The translations under genes and the position numbers were made by a program. A stretch of 64,000 nucleotides of DNA from Sindora glabra (Eukaryota > Streptophyta > Magnoliopsida > Fabales > Fabaceae). The stretch is from contig CM035236.1 in NCBI GenBank assembly GCA_020226215.1, positions 62,398,268 through 62,462,267 on the forward strand, read 5' to 3'. Below, in pieces: positions 47,664 to 57,464 of this stretch; the first letter of the stretch is position 1, and each line of letters opens with the position of its first letter. Below the pieces are notes generated by a model, which did no database searches, was not told the origin of the DNA, and saw only the letters and a list, made by a program, of their open reading frames with translations.

Positions 47664-50324
47664 TGTAATACCCTCAGTCAATAATTAAAGCTTTATAAAT
47701 TTTAATGCTTGTGAATATTTATTTTATTTATGTGGTTAATATTTGGTTTTAAATTTCTTTTCCTTTTTAAAAGTTCTGGAAATATTAAAATGATATCAAT
47801 AATAATATTTGAAATACATTTATATTCTTTTTTCATATGGCCATTATTAATTCAAGACTAGTTTAAAATAATTTTTACAAGGTATTCCTCACAAGTTTAA
47901 AATAATTTTAGTGAGCATGGGTGCAAGAATTTATGAGATAATATGTTTATATTTAATAAATTACTTTTGAAAGTTATGGAACCTTGAAATATTCATTCTT
48001 GGGTATTTTAAATTTATCAACCTAGTATAAACATAACTATTTATATGTATATATATATATAAATATATTGGTGGAATATTGAAAATAACTAAGTTAAGAA
48101 ATTTAAATAAAATCAATTTATGAAAATGTCTAGAATAAATGAATGGCTAAGATGGACTTTGATTTAGATGGAGGGATAGGATTTAAAAAAGGGGCAAGCT
48201 CAAGTTACGTGAAAAGCATTAGATTTTTGCCCTTAGCTTTCACTAACCCTTTCTCTTCTTTCTTTTTTTTTCTTTTCAGTGCTATCTCCCTTTCTCATTC
48301 CTAGACACTCTTTCTTTTTCTCTCTCTAGGTTCTTCTATCTCTCTTTTCTCTTTCCCCTTTTTCCCTTTACGCTTTCTTTCCTTCTTTTTCTCCTTTTTC
48401 CTTAAGCAGCTCCCTTTCTCTCCTCTTTTTTTGTTTTCACCACTGATCTACTCCCTTATTGGTGGATATAAAGTGTTCTCATCAAAATAAAATGGGGCTA
48501 GTTATACTCCACTAAAGAGGATGTTTTCTTATCCCAGCTAGTGTTGGAAACTCTATCTATTTCGACCATCATTGCTTATTCATCCTTAGTGAGCTATCGT
48601 TATGGGTGGCGTTAGAAATGTACATGGTCGCCTAACTTGATGAGTTCGGCCCAAAAAAATATAGTATTTGGGCTCTTTTTTTAAGCCATATGGGACTTTT
48701 TTTATAGCTCGATTGATAATTCAATCAGGCTCAGGTTAAGATAAAAATGCTCGATAGGCTCAGCTTAACTCGGCCTAATTATATTAATTTATTTTTAATA
48801 ATATAATTATATATTAGAAAAATATAATTATATTTAATTATTTTTAATATAAAAAATATTAATTTAACATAATTAAATATTTTATATATTTAAATACCTT
48901 ATTATCTATTTAAATATATATTTTTTATTTTTAAAAATTATTTTTTATTAAAAAATAAAAAATTAAATTTGTGAGCTTTTAGGCAGATTTTTAGGCCAAG
49001 CTAGGACAATTTAAAAAAAAAAACATAAATAGGCTGGGCTAGGTTCGAGCCCTAAATTTTATATAGTTTAGCTCGGACAATCGGACCCAAAACCCGCCCG
49101 GCTTGACCCATGTACACTTATAGGTGGCGTGAGATGATAGCAAAAAGTAGAGCTAGAGCCACACTACTCTGTATACCATAGATCAATTTAGGATCCTTCT
49201 TTTACCAATAATGAAACTTGATCTCGATGCTAGCAAGCTGGAAATGACTTCTTCGAACTGCAGTAAGGCCTTATATGCCATGAACTCTTTTTAGTTATTA
49301 GTGGTTTGGATAGTCTAAAGAAAGGAAACCCATTTGCGTGTTTTAATATATACAAGGATGCATATGAGAAAAATATAATTTTTATGTTACAAGATGCTAA
49401 AATAAGATGATTACAATATATATGGAGCATTATATACTATTATTCTAAAAGAATCATGCATGATTTAAAAAGAAAATCATTTTTGGGTATTTTAAGTATA
49501 TGATGGTACTTATAAAAATGTATCTATATATATTATGCTCTAAAATGTTTAAACAATAAGAGCAGAACCATTATAAAATATTATGTTATAATATTGTTAG
49601 CTATGGTTATATATTTTAGAAAAAAAACCCATGTTGTAAGTAAATTAAAATACAGGATGATGGCTTTAAGAATTTTATGACATAGGATGTTGAAATAATA
49701 TGATTGGAGTATTCTTGAAGTGTCACTTTCTAATATTTTAAGGATTTGAACTTAATTTAAAAAACCCTAATTTTATCACCTTATTTTGGATATTAGGTAT
49801 AACATTAATAAAACAAAGATTTTATACTCCAAAGCAATATACTAGTACATTTAAAGTTTATTTATATTATCAAATTTTAATATTTTGATTATTTTAGATT
49901 TTGGATTGGAAAATAAGCATGTTGGAACCTTGTTACATCTATAGAGAATCAAGACCATCTTATTAAAGGATTTTGACAATTGAATTGGGATCAAAATTTT
50001 TGGTAGAGATATTATTAATTGAACATTAGAGGCATTGAATTGTTTATCTATGTATAAGTTTGAAATTGTATAGTATTGTGTGTATGTTTGTTGCTATTGT
50101 ATCTATGATAAATATAAGTTTTGTATTATAAGGCATGTAGCCTTTGAAAAATATCTAAAAAATTAAGGAGACTCTGTCTATTTTTTATAAAATTTAAAGT
50201 GAATTTCAAGTCCCCTTACAAATATAAAGATTTCCATTAGATAAATTAGAATGAATAGTATTAAAGCTTGTGAAAACTAAGGAACAAGATCCATGCTGGT
50301 CATAATCAGAATTGGGTCATGATA
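47664..50324 (+). repeat. 5' LTR of the long-LTR element, with a MITE insertion and a 1.45-kb deletion
   Basis: Starts TGTAATACCCTCAG and ends GGGTCATGATA. Relative to the 3' LTR it has gained a 510-bp MITE (48613-49122). It has lost the part corresponding to 59213-60660, with the junction at about 49911 where both sides share AAAA. The lost part includes the in-LTR intron-like segment. Confidence 0.85.
48613..49122. mobile_element. hAT-like MITE with 8-bp TSD
   Basis: The 510-bp insert is flanked by GGTGGCGT at 48605-48612 and 49123-49130, an 8-bp duplication typical of hAT elements. Its ends are TAGAAATGTACATGG and, inverted, TATAAGTGTACATGG (13 of 15 match). The interior is AT-rich between GC-richer shoulders containing GGGCT/AGCCC-type words. 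The 3' LTR of the same host element has an empty site (GGTGGTGT once, near 58389), so insertion followed the arrival of the host element. Confidence 0.85.
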
Positions 50325-50328
50325 AAGA

Positions 50329-50340
50329 TGGTATCAGAAC
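50329..50340 (+). promoter_or_regulatory. Primer-binding site of the long-LTR element
   Basis: TGGTATCAGAAC lies four bases after the 5' LTR end and differs at one position from the plant initiator-Met PBS TGGTATCAGAGC. Confidence 0.85.
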
Positions 50341-51647
50341 ATGATTTAAGTTTTTAGTGGTGAATGGGCTAAAATGATCCCACTATCAAATCTGAGTAGG
50401 CAAGCTTGGTTCATGATAATGCGACTAGCAGCATTGATTATGAATAAAAATATACCTAAGCATACTTTAAGGCACGTCTTTGAAGACCTCCATGGATTTC
50501 CTATTATGTATATCTTAGCTATTGTTTGTTACTTAATTAAATCTATTTATAGTTTATCTTACGGGATGAACTATCCTTTGGTGAATTGTCTCTAGTCTGA
50601 AAGTTAAAAGTATGTAATGGATTGAATTATGTGAAATGAATGGTTTATATTGAGTGAAATGAATTTGAGTTGTGATTTGTGACTGATGCTAACATAGGTG
50701 ACATTTCTTCTTTGTTGATTGAAAAATAAATGTTCTTGAGATTGTGTGTTGTATTATGTAATTCATCGATGTTGAAGGTTGATTATAAGAGAATGGAAAG
50801 TTTTATTAACAAAACCCTCATGGTATGGTTGATATTCTGACCATACCTTATGATATACGACCATAAGATGTATAATTGATGCCTACAATGTTTTAACATG
50901 GTTGATGCTTATGGTGTCTCATTGTGGTTGATGCCTACGGTGTCTTATCATTACTCATTATGAGAATGAACACTTATCTTGTCTATGATTTATGATAGGG
51001 GGAGATAAACATTTTCCACAAAAGAGTAGAGGAGTGGTAAGGGTTTAAAAAATAAGGTTAATGGCCTTGTACCTTGGGTGATGTGGGATAAGGTTAGATT
51101 CATGATATAGTAGAAACCTTGGGTATTAACTATAGCCATTCAGTGATTTTTTACTAATAGCTACTATAGTCATTTTCTATATTACTATGTATTGTGTTAT
51201 GATGTTGATGTCTAATTTATCTTGGATATTTCTATCTAATATGAAAGTGATTAAACTTTATCAATTATCTAAATGATTGTTAATTGCTTAAGATGGATTA
51301 CACGTGAAACTAGTATTTGTGGTAATGTTTAATGAGTATATGATTATGAGTTTATATTTTCATGAATGATTATTGTTGAACTTTGAAATAGGAAACTATG
51401 AGGATATATTTGCAATAGCAATTTCTATGATTTACTGCCGGGCATATACTGGATATGATTTGCTATTATTAATTGTAAATTTTATTAGTTAATTGAGTGA
51501 AGTGTGAGTATGATTGTAGTTTTGGATAAAGCTAAGTTATAGGCTTGTTTGCATTATTGAATCTTTGATTGAGATTTTTTATTGTAGATTATTGTCTATG
51601 ATTTGTTTCTATGATAATTGCTTGAATCACTTATTGATTATGTGTGG
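50341..51647 (+). other. Non-coding interior of the long-LTR element (left part)
   Basis: No gag or pol motif found. A 73-codon frame at 50374-50595 has no recognisable domain. Around 50820-50950 a short motif TGGTTGATGCYTAYGGTGTC is repeated. The interior resumes at 57134 after the nested element. Confidence 0.55.
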
Positions 51648-51652
51648 AATGG

Positions 51653-52259
51653 TGATGAAAATCAAAGAAAGCCCATTGAAGACAATGGACTAAAGGTGTT
51701 GAAAGGGCTTCACGGATTAATGTCAAGGGTTTGGCAAAGGGGATGAAGGGAGACCTAGAGAAGATGATTGCTCCCCTATTTGAGAAAAGGCACAATTTGG
51801 AGCTAAAAGAGTCCAAGATGCTCAATTGCGTGTATTTGGAAGACTTGGGCTCCAATGAATCCATTAGCATTTAGTTAGTTTAACATTTTTGTAATAAATG
51901 GGCCTTATGGGCCAAGACTTGTTTTTAGATTTATTTTAGCATGAAAACTTGTTATTTTATTTGGGTCATTTAGAATTGGGCTTGTTAGTGTACAAGGCCC
52001 ATTAGGGTTTGCTTATGGGGGCTGGTCATATATAAGCTCTTGTAAACATATTTTTATTCAGTTTTGAATACAATTTGAGATTGAGAGCTTGTGACTCTTA
52101 GGTTCTTGAGTGAGCTAATTATCCTTGATCTTATCAAGAGGCCTCCTCTTATGGCGATCTTTCCTTCGGCTTATCAATCCGTGATTGTGGCGCCCATCCT
52201 CCATCTTTTTCCATTTGTTATTGTTTCAAATCCAATTCAAGATCCGTATTATTTCATCA
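51653..52259 (+). repeat. 5' LTR of the young gypsy element
   Basis: 607 bp, TGATGAAAATC to ATTTCATCA. TATA box TATATAA at 52029-52035 within GGTCATATATAAGCTC. Confidence 0.95.
52029..52035 (+). promoter_or_regulatory. TATA box in the 5' LTR of the young gypsy element
   Basis: TATATAA followed by GCTCTTG is a good plant core promoter match; it is conserved in the 3' LTR at 56898-56904. Confidence 0.65.
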
Positions 52260-52261
52260 AT

Positions 52262-52273
52262 TGGTATCAGAGC
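52262..52273 (+). promoter_or_regulatory. Primer-binding site, initiator-Met tRNA
   Basis: TGGTATCAGAGC, perfect iMet PBS, two bases after the LTR end. Confidence 0.95.
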
Positions 52274-53396
52274 TTTGGTTGGAATTGGATTTGAGGTACT
52301 GTTCATCGATACTGTTCGCGCACTGTGCATCATTTTATTTTCTACAATTTGACACTGTTCACGCATCCGTACTGTTTCACGCCATTACTGTTCACGCATT
52401 AGGGTTTCATCAATTCTTGGTACAATCTTTCCTAAATCTTGTTGCAACACTTGTTTTATTGCTAGATTCTTATTTCTTGATGATTAGATTGGCTAAATTC
52501 ATAATCAATTGTTAAGTTTCTGCACTTGTGTTCTTCGTGTTCATCACATGTTCTTGATTTGAATCTGTCCAATCTTCTAAAATTCTGTTAGTTTGGTGTT
52601 TGGTGTTAAATAATAGCTTGATTTAAAGGGAATTGTGAATACAATCAATTCTAATTCCTTATTTACTGCTTCTTTCTAAATTTCTGGTTCAATTGGATAG
52701 AATTTTTGCTGTCTCAAAAATGAACATTCCATATTTTTGCTTATTCTTGCAAGTTTATCAGTAGTGGCTAATTGAAAATTGTGTGATTCAATTTGAAAAG
52801 GGGTATAACTATTGTGCAAAAAAAAAAAAGAAGAAAAAGAAGAAAAATCTGCAAAAAAAAAAATGAAAAAAAAAAGAGAAAAAAAAGTTTGCAGCATACA
52901 AAAGTGCTTCTTGAATGCCACTTTCTTGCAACTTTCAGCTTGCTTTTGCCTAGTTTTTGATTTATTCAATACCAAAAATTTTTGAAAACAACTTAGCTAT
53001 TATTTAACATTACATAATCTTCTCTTATTTCTCCATTCTTGTCTTGTTTGCATTCTATTTCTCCATTCTTGTCTTGTTTGCATTCTGTTTTCCTTAGTGT
53101 GCTTATTTCTTGTTTAATTTTTCTTGATTGTCTTTGTTGGCTTCCTTAATCTTAGAGTTTTCTTTTGTTGGCTTCACTTGTGTCTTGCTGATTGATTGTC
53201 ACTGGTGGTGGTTGCTTGTGTGGATTGGAGGTTGACTTCTTTAAGAACTCTTGAGAGCACTTGAAAGGAAAAAGGCAAGAGAGAAATCCTTACACAAAAG
53301 CCAATTTTGAGTGAAACACGAGTGAACATCTTTTGAGTGAAACACTTAGCGAGTGGAGAGGACCTTTTATTTCATTAATATTTTTGTTTTGTAGAC
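52274..53396 (+). other. Untranslated leader ending in a splice-acceptor-like site
   Basis: No coding is seen before the first Gag ATG. The leader has a purine/A-rich tract at 52820-52890 and a 30-bp direct duplication of TATTTCTCCATTCTTGTCTT-type sequence near 53025-53085. It ends ATATTTTTGTTTTGTAG|AC just before the ATG at 53397, a good 3' splice site. Confidence 0.5.
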
Positions 53397-53717
53397 ATGT
53401 CTCATCAAGGTGGATCAAGTAGTGAAAGCACTCCTCCCTCACCTAAGTCCTTGACTGTTAGAAGACAAATTGAAGGACTTGCACAAAGATTTGAAAGAAT
53501 GTTTGAGAGGCAGAATGAAACTATAAGAAATATTCAAGAAACCATGGCAAATAATGCAAGAAGGCAACCACGTGACCATTCTCCACATGCTTATGAAGAT
53601 TCTAGTAGTTCTCTTGGAGATGATGAAGAGAGGAGGTATGATAGAAGAAGAGATAGGAGAGATGAAAAAGAAAGAGGAGGTAGAAGACAACATGAGAGAT
53701 GTATTGAAGAAAAATGA
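53397..53717 (+). CDS. Gag N-terminal segment of the young gypsy element
   Basis: 106 codons starting at the first ATG after the splice-acceptor-like sequence and ending at TGA 53715-53717. The product starts MSHQGGSSSESTPPSPKSL, has a helical/coiled region around residues 18-50 (LAQRFERMFERQNETIRNIQ), then an acidic SSSSLGDDEE patch and an Arg/Asp/Glu-rich tail. This is the usual head of gypsy Gag proteins of this type. The next 12 codons after the stop are in the same frame and lead into the 853-codon frame that continues Gag, so the TGA is best read as a single nonsense mutation, or less likely a readthrough site. Confidence 0.65.
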   Translation: MSHQGGSSSESTPPSPKSLTVRRQIEGLAQRFERMFERQNETIRNIQETMANNARRQPRDHSPHAYEDSSSSLGDDEERRYDRRRDRRDEKERGGRRQHERCIEEK

Positions 53718-53753
53718 GTTAAAAATAAAAATGAAAGGAGTAAAACAGAAAGA

Positions 53754-56315
53754 GTGTATCATGATGATGTAAAAAGTGATAAAAGAAGAGATGATAGGAG
53801 TGGTGGAGATAGACAAAGAAGTGGTGGAATAGCTTCAAACTTTCAAAGTGGAAAAATGAAATTTCCTTTGTTTCAAGGAAAGAATGATCCTCAAGCTTAC
53901 TTAGAGTGGGAAAAGAAGATGGAATCAATCTATGCTTGTCACCATTATTCAGAAGAGACAAAGGTGAGGCTTGCTACCTATCAATTTAGTGATTATGCTA
54001 ATATTTGGTGGGATCAACTTGATTTAGTTAGAAGAAGAAAGGGTGCAAGGCCTATTACTACTTGGAAAGAGATGAAAGCTATTATGAGGGAAAAATTCAT
54101 TCATGGCTGCCACTATAGTTCTTCATGTAAATCTTGGGAGAGGAATGTTGAAAAGAAGGAAGACAAAGTATTTTCATGCAAGTCTGACTCATCATCAAGA
54201 ATTAAAGGAGAATCATCATCAAAGTCTAAGGAAGAAGTGTCTAAGAGGAAAGTCAAAGTTGAAAAGCATCAAAAGCATTCCGAGGACAAATGCTTCAAAT
54301 GCTTAAAGCATGGTCATCATGCCATTGATTGTCCACTTAAGAGAGCACTAAAGATTCAAAAAGTCTTGGGAGAACAAGCAAAGGAAGAAAGTGAAGATCA
54401 AAGAGAGAACATCTTCCACACTAGATTCAACATTAAGGGTAAGATGTGCAATGTGATCATAGATAGTGGAAGTTGTGCTAATGTTGCTAGTACCTACATG
54501 GTAGAGAAGTTGAATTTGCTTACTTTACCACATCCTACTCCATACAAGTTGCAATGGTTGAATGATAGTGATGGAATAGAGGTGACAAAGCAAGTGTTAG
54601 TTTCTTTTATCCTTGGCAAATACCATGATGAGGTGTTATGTGATGTTGCTCCTATGAATGCTTGTCATTTATTGCTTGGAAGACCATGGCAATTTGATAG
54701 GAAGGTTACACATGATGGTGTCCTCAACACATATAGCTTCGAAGTGAATGGGAGAAAAATAAAACTCAATCCTTTAACTCCAAAACAAGTGTATGAGGAT
54801 CAATTGAGGATGCAAAAGAAAAGAGAGGAAGAAAAGAAAAAGAGAGAAGAAGATGAGAAAAGAACAAAAATGAAAAAGAGAGAAGAATATGAGAGAAAAA
54901 AGGAAGAAAATAATAGAGAGGAGAAGAGAGTAGAAAAGAGTGAGAGTCATGAGAAGAAAAAAAATGAGAGAAAAATTCAGTTTAGAGAAAAAGAGAGTGA
55001 TTGTGTGGAAAAAGAAAGAAAAGAAAATTTGAGAGTTATTAGAAAAGCAAGTGAGATAAAGAGTGTTTTCTATATTTCTAAGCCAATTGTCTTGTACAAG
55101 AAAGCTTATAAAAATACTAACAATCTTGAAATTGTTTTGTCAAATACTTGTGATGCTGTTTTGAAGAAATTCCAAGAAGTGCTTCCAAAACAATCATCCA
55201 AAGAGCTACCATGTGTGAGAAGGGAAATGCCCCAATTGGAGCAAGGTAACATTATTGTGATGGTTGATATGTTGTCTTGGAGGTACACTCTCATCTCTAA
55301 TTTGCATAAAAATGTGTTAGGTGTTGGAAACATTGGGATTTTGTATCTAAATGATTATGGTTTTCCTAGTTCTTCACTTGATGTTGTTATTCCTTTAATT
55401 GATTTTGCTACTCTTCTATCTAGTGAAGGTGTTTCAAATGTTGATACTTGTGAGAAAATGGTTTTTGGAGACAATTTTATTCATGATAGATTTTTATGTG
55501 GGAAGAACAACATGTATGTGCCCAAGAGTTCTATAAGAAATCTGTTTGGTAAAGAAGCCTATGGATATAAATTGATAAAACATTTTCATATTAAGGGTAC
55601 TCTTGATATTATGCTTTATGTATTGCTGGATCCTTATGTGTTTTCCAAGCATGGTTTAATGGGAGGATTTTATCCACTTTGCTTTGGAATAAGGAATGCA
55701 TGGAAAAACATCTTCAAAACAAAGCATGGTTTATATGAATGGTTGGCTATGATACTTGGTTTGTCTAATGCACCAAGTACTTCCTTGAGTTTAATGAATC
55801 ATGTTATAAATGTTTTCATTGATAAATTTTCTTGTGTTTATTTCCATTGTTTTGATGAGTTTAAAGGTGGGATCTTGTTGCTGTTTAAGGAATTAAAGAA
55901 TTGGAAAGATTGCTTGCCACTTCTTGATGACATTCTTGTGGATAGTAAAATAATAGTTGAGCATAATGAACTTTTGAAATGTGTCTTGCAAATTTTGAAG
56001 AATGAGAAGTTGCATGCTAATTTTAAGAAAGGTTCATGTTGTATGAGAAGTATTATAATTGTGGATGATATTGTATGTGGCATAGCAATAGAGATGAATG
56101 AAGGAAAGAAAATTGAAAAATGTTCACCACATCAATTTGTTGCTAAAATTGAAAGCTCTCTTGATTTCATTAACTTTTGTGCAAAGCTTTTGAAGAATCA
56201 TGTTTTACCTGCTTTCTTTGATAAACTTGTTGCTATTGGTAATTTTATAAGCTTGCATGAGATTGATGACTCTTATTTTGTATTTGATCCGGGTGGTTGC
56301 ATATTGATGATATGA
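53754..56315 (+). CDS. Chimeric Gag-protease-scrambled pol polyprotein of the young gypsy element
   Basis: 853 codons in frame with the Gag head; the first codon here is GTG, so the natural start is upstream at 53397. In order: Gag domain (residues 36-115, PLFQGKNDPQAYLEWEKKME through ATYQFSDYANIWWDQL) whose C-terminal half is missing; CCHC knuckle (180-193, CFKCLKHGHHAIDC); retropepsin with D-S-G at 237-239 and LLGRPW at 307-312; a Glu/Lys/Arg-rich coiled-coil-like linker (355-425). After FQEVLPKQSSKELP (473-486) the order departs from gypsy pol. An RNase H/integrase-junction-like piece (499-620: VDMLSWRYTLI, MYVPKSSIRNLFGKEA) precedes RT-like KTKHGLYEWLAMILGLSNAP (655-674). A short integrase-like ELKNWKDCLP (713-722) then precedes RT-like DDILVDSKIIVEHNELLKCV (725-744). 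No contiguous RT catalytic box remains. Ends at TGA 56313-56315. Confidence 0.75.
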   Translation: MYHDDVKSDKRRDDRSGGDRQRSGGIASNFQSGKMKFPLFQGKNDPQAYLEWEKKMESIYACHHYSEETKVRLATYQFSDYANIWWDQLDLVRRRKGARPITTWKEMKAIMREKFIHGCHYSSSCKSWERNVEKKEDKVFSCKSDSSSRIKGESSSKSKEEVSKRKVKVEKHQKHSEDKCFKCLKHGHHAIDCPLKRALKIQKVLGEQAKEESEDQRENIFHTRFNIKGKMCNVIIDSGSCANVASTYMVEKLNLLTLPHPTPYKLQWLNDSDGIEVTKQVLVSFILGKYHDEVLCDVAPMNACHLLLGRPWQFDRKVTHDGVLNTYSFEVNGRKIKLNPLTPKQVYEDQLRMQKKREEEKKKREEDEKRTKMKKREEYERKKEENNREEKRVEKSESHEKKKNERKIQFREKESDCVEKERKENLRVIRKASEIKSVFYISKPIVLYKKAYKNTNNLEIVLSNTCDAVLKKFQEVLPKQSSKELPCVRREMPQLEQGNIIVMVDMLSWRYTLISNLHKNVLGVGNIGILYLNDYGFPSSSLDVVIPLIDFATLLSSEGVSNVDTCEKMVFGDNFIHDRFLCGKNNMYVPKSSIRNLFGKEAYGYKLIKHFHIKGTLDIMLYVLLDPYVFSKHGLMGGFYPLCFGIRNAWKNIFKTKHGLYEWLAMILGLSNAPSTSLSLMNHVINVFIDKFSCVYFHCFDEFKGGILLLFKELKNWKDCLPLLDDILVDSKIIVEHNELLKCVLQILKNEKLHANFKKGSCCMRSIIIVDDIVCGIAIEMNEGKKIEKCSPHQFVAKIESSLDFINFCAKLLKNHVLPAFFDKLVAIGNFISLHEIDDSYFVFDPGGCILMI

Positions 56316-56615
56316 ATGGAAAAGGTGGTGTCCCCCATGGCTACATCTAAGAGGAGATGGTTCATTTCAAGTCTTGAAGAGACAATAATTGTTCTCCTAA
56401 TTTTGAATTCTCATGGTGAGTTTGATATAAGTGCTTATTTTGGCTTTTCTAATCTTTCTCCTATTGATGTAGGTTTTGAAGATTTAAATTCGAGGGCGAA
56501 TTCTCTTGAAGAAGAAGGGATTGATGAAAATCAAAGAAAGCCCATTGAAGACAATGGACTAAAGGTGTTGAAAGGGCTTCACAGATTAATGTCAAGGGTT
56601 TGGCAAAGGGGATGA
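56316..56615 (+). CDS. C-terminal tail frame of the young gypsy element, entering the 3' LTR
   Basis: 99 codons in the same frame as the 853-codon frame, beginning with an ATG directly after its TGA stop. It contains NLSPIDVGFEDLNSRANSLE, the type of sequence found at the extreme end of gypsy polyproteins just before the polypurine tract. The frame then continues into the LTR (from 56522) and ends at TGA 56613-56615. It is probably the former C-terminus, cut off by a single stop; independent translation is possible but unsupported. Confidence 0.5.
   Translation: MEKVVSPMATSKRRWFISSLEETIIVLLILNSHGEFDISAYFGFSNLSPIDVGFEDLNSRANSLEEEGIDENQRKPIEDNGLKVLKGLHRLMSRVWQRG
56507..56521 (+). promoter_or_regulatory. 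Polypurine tract of the young gypsy element
   Basis: GAAGAAGAAGGGAT just before the 3' LTR, overlapping the coding frame, as usual in this gypsy type. Confidence 0.75.
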
Positions 56616-57128
56616 AGGGAGACCTAGAGAAGATGATTGCTCCCCTATTTGAGAAAAGGCACAATTTGGAGCTAAAAGAGTCCAAGATGCTCAATTGCAT
56701 GTATTTGGAAGACTTGGGCTCCAATGAATCCATTAGCATTTAGTTAGTTTAGCATTTTTGTAATAAATGGGCCTTATGGGCCAAGACTTGTTTTTAGATT
56801 TATTTTAGCATGAAAACTTGTTATTTTATTTGGGTCATTTAGAATTGGGCTTGTTAGTATACAAGGCCCATTAGGGTTTGCTTATGGGGGCTGGTCATAT
56901 ATAAGCTCTTGTAAACATATTTTTATTCAGTTTTGAATACAATTTGAGATTGAGAGCTTGTGACTCTTAGGTTCTTGAGTGAGCCAATTATCCTTGATCT
57001 TATCAAGAGGCCTCCTCTTGTGGCGATCTTTCCTTCGGCTTATCAATCCGTGATTGTGGCGCCCATCCTCCATCTTTTTCCATTTGTTATTATTTCAAAT
57101 CCAGTTCAAGATCCGTATTATTTCATCA
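56522..57128 (+). repeat. 3' LTR of the young gypsy element
   Basis: 607 bp, same ends as the 5' LTR, followed by the TSD AATGG. TATA box at 56898-56904. Confidence 0.95.
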
Positions 57129-57133
57129 AATGG

Positions 57134-57464
57134 CATGGGATTAGAGTGAATCATCAATGCTAATGTAAACAGCATGTCTTACTTGATTAGGTAAAAGATG
57201 AGAAATAAGATATGTGTTAAAGATTGTATGATACACCTTAAAATGTGTTTAAGGTGATTGTTTGTGTTTGACTTGCATAAATGGAATTGTTTAAGTATTA
57301 AAAATTTGTGTAGTTGCATTTAAATTAAGTAGTGTGTGAAATTGCTTAGCACGGTTTAGCTCACACAATGATGCACTAGATTAATAAACATGTTATAGAC
57401 AATTCAATGCAATCATGCTTAATTTCTTGAAAATTCAAGGATTAATTTTCTTGAAAGGGGAACT
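57134..57464 (+). other. Interior of the long-LTR element (right part) with polypurine tract
   Basis: Continuation of 51647. Non-coding, ending in TCTTGAAAGGGGAACT (about 57449-57464), a purine-rich tract next to the 3' LTR. Confidence 0.6.

Larger units (their letters stand above)
51653..57128 (+). mobile_element. Young Ty3/gypsy-related element with a rearranged polyprotein frame
   Basis: A 5476-bp element with perfect TSD AATGG (51648-51652 and 57129-57133). Two 607-bp LTRs (51653-52259, 56522-57128) differ at about 8 positions, all transitions. An iMet PBS and a purine-rich PPT are present. One reading frame of about 1073 codons runs from 53397 into the 3' LTR, interrupted only by TGA at 53715 and 56313. 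Gag (shortened) and protease are in their usual places, whereas pol-like motifs downstream are fragmentary and out of order. Without a contiguous RT or integrase it should depend on helper proteins, yet LTR identity shows recent movement. Confidence 0.92.

Noticed and set aside
49895..49925. The shortened 5' LTR as a product of retro-splicing of the in-LTR intron
   Set aside because: The junction does not match the donor (59585) or the acceptor (60656); it starts 370 bp upstream and ends past the acceptor, with AAAA microhomology, so a deletion fits better.
53439..53961. Antisense frames of 80-125 codons opposite Gag of the young gypsy element
   Set aside because: Shadow frames of an Arg/Lys/Glu-rich coding strand.
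53754..56315. The 853-codon frame as a domesticated host gene
   Set aside because: It sits between matching LTRs with PBS, PPT and a perfect TSD and has no host-gene context, so it is retrotransposon coding sequence.
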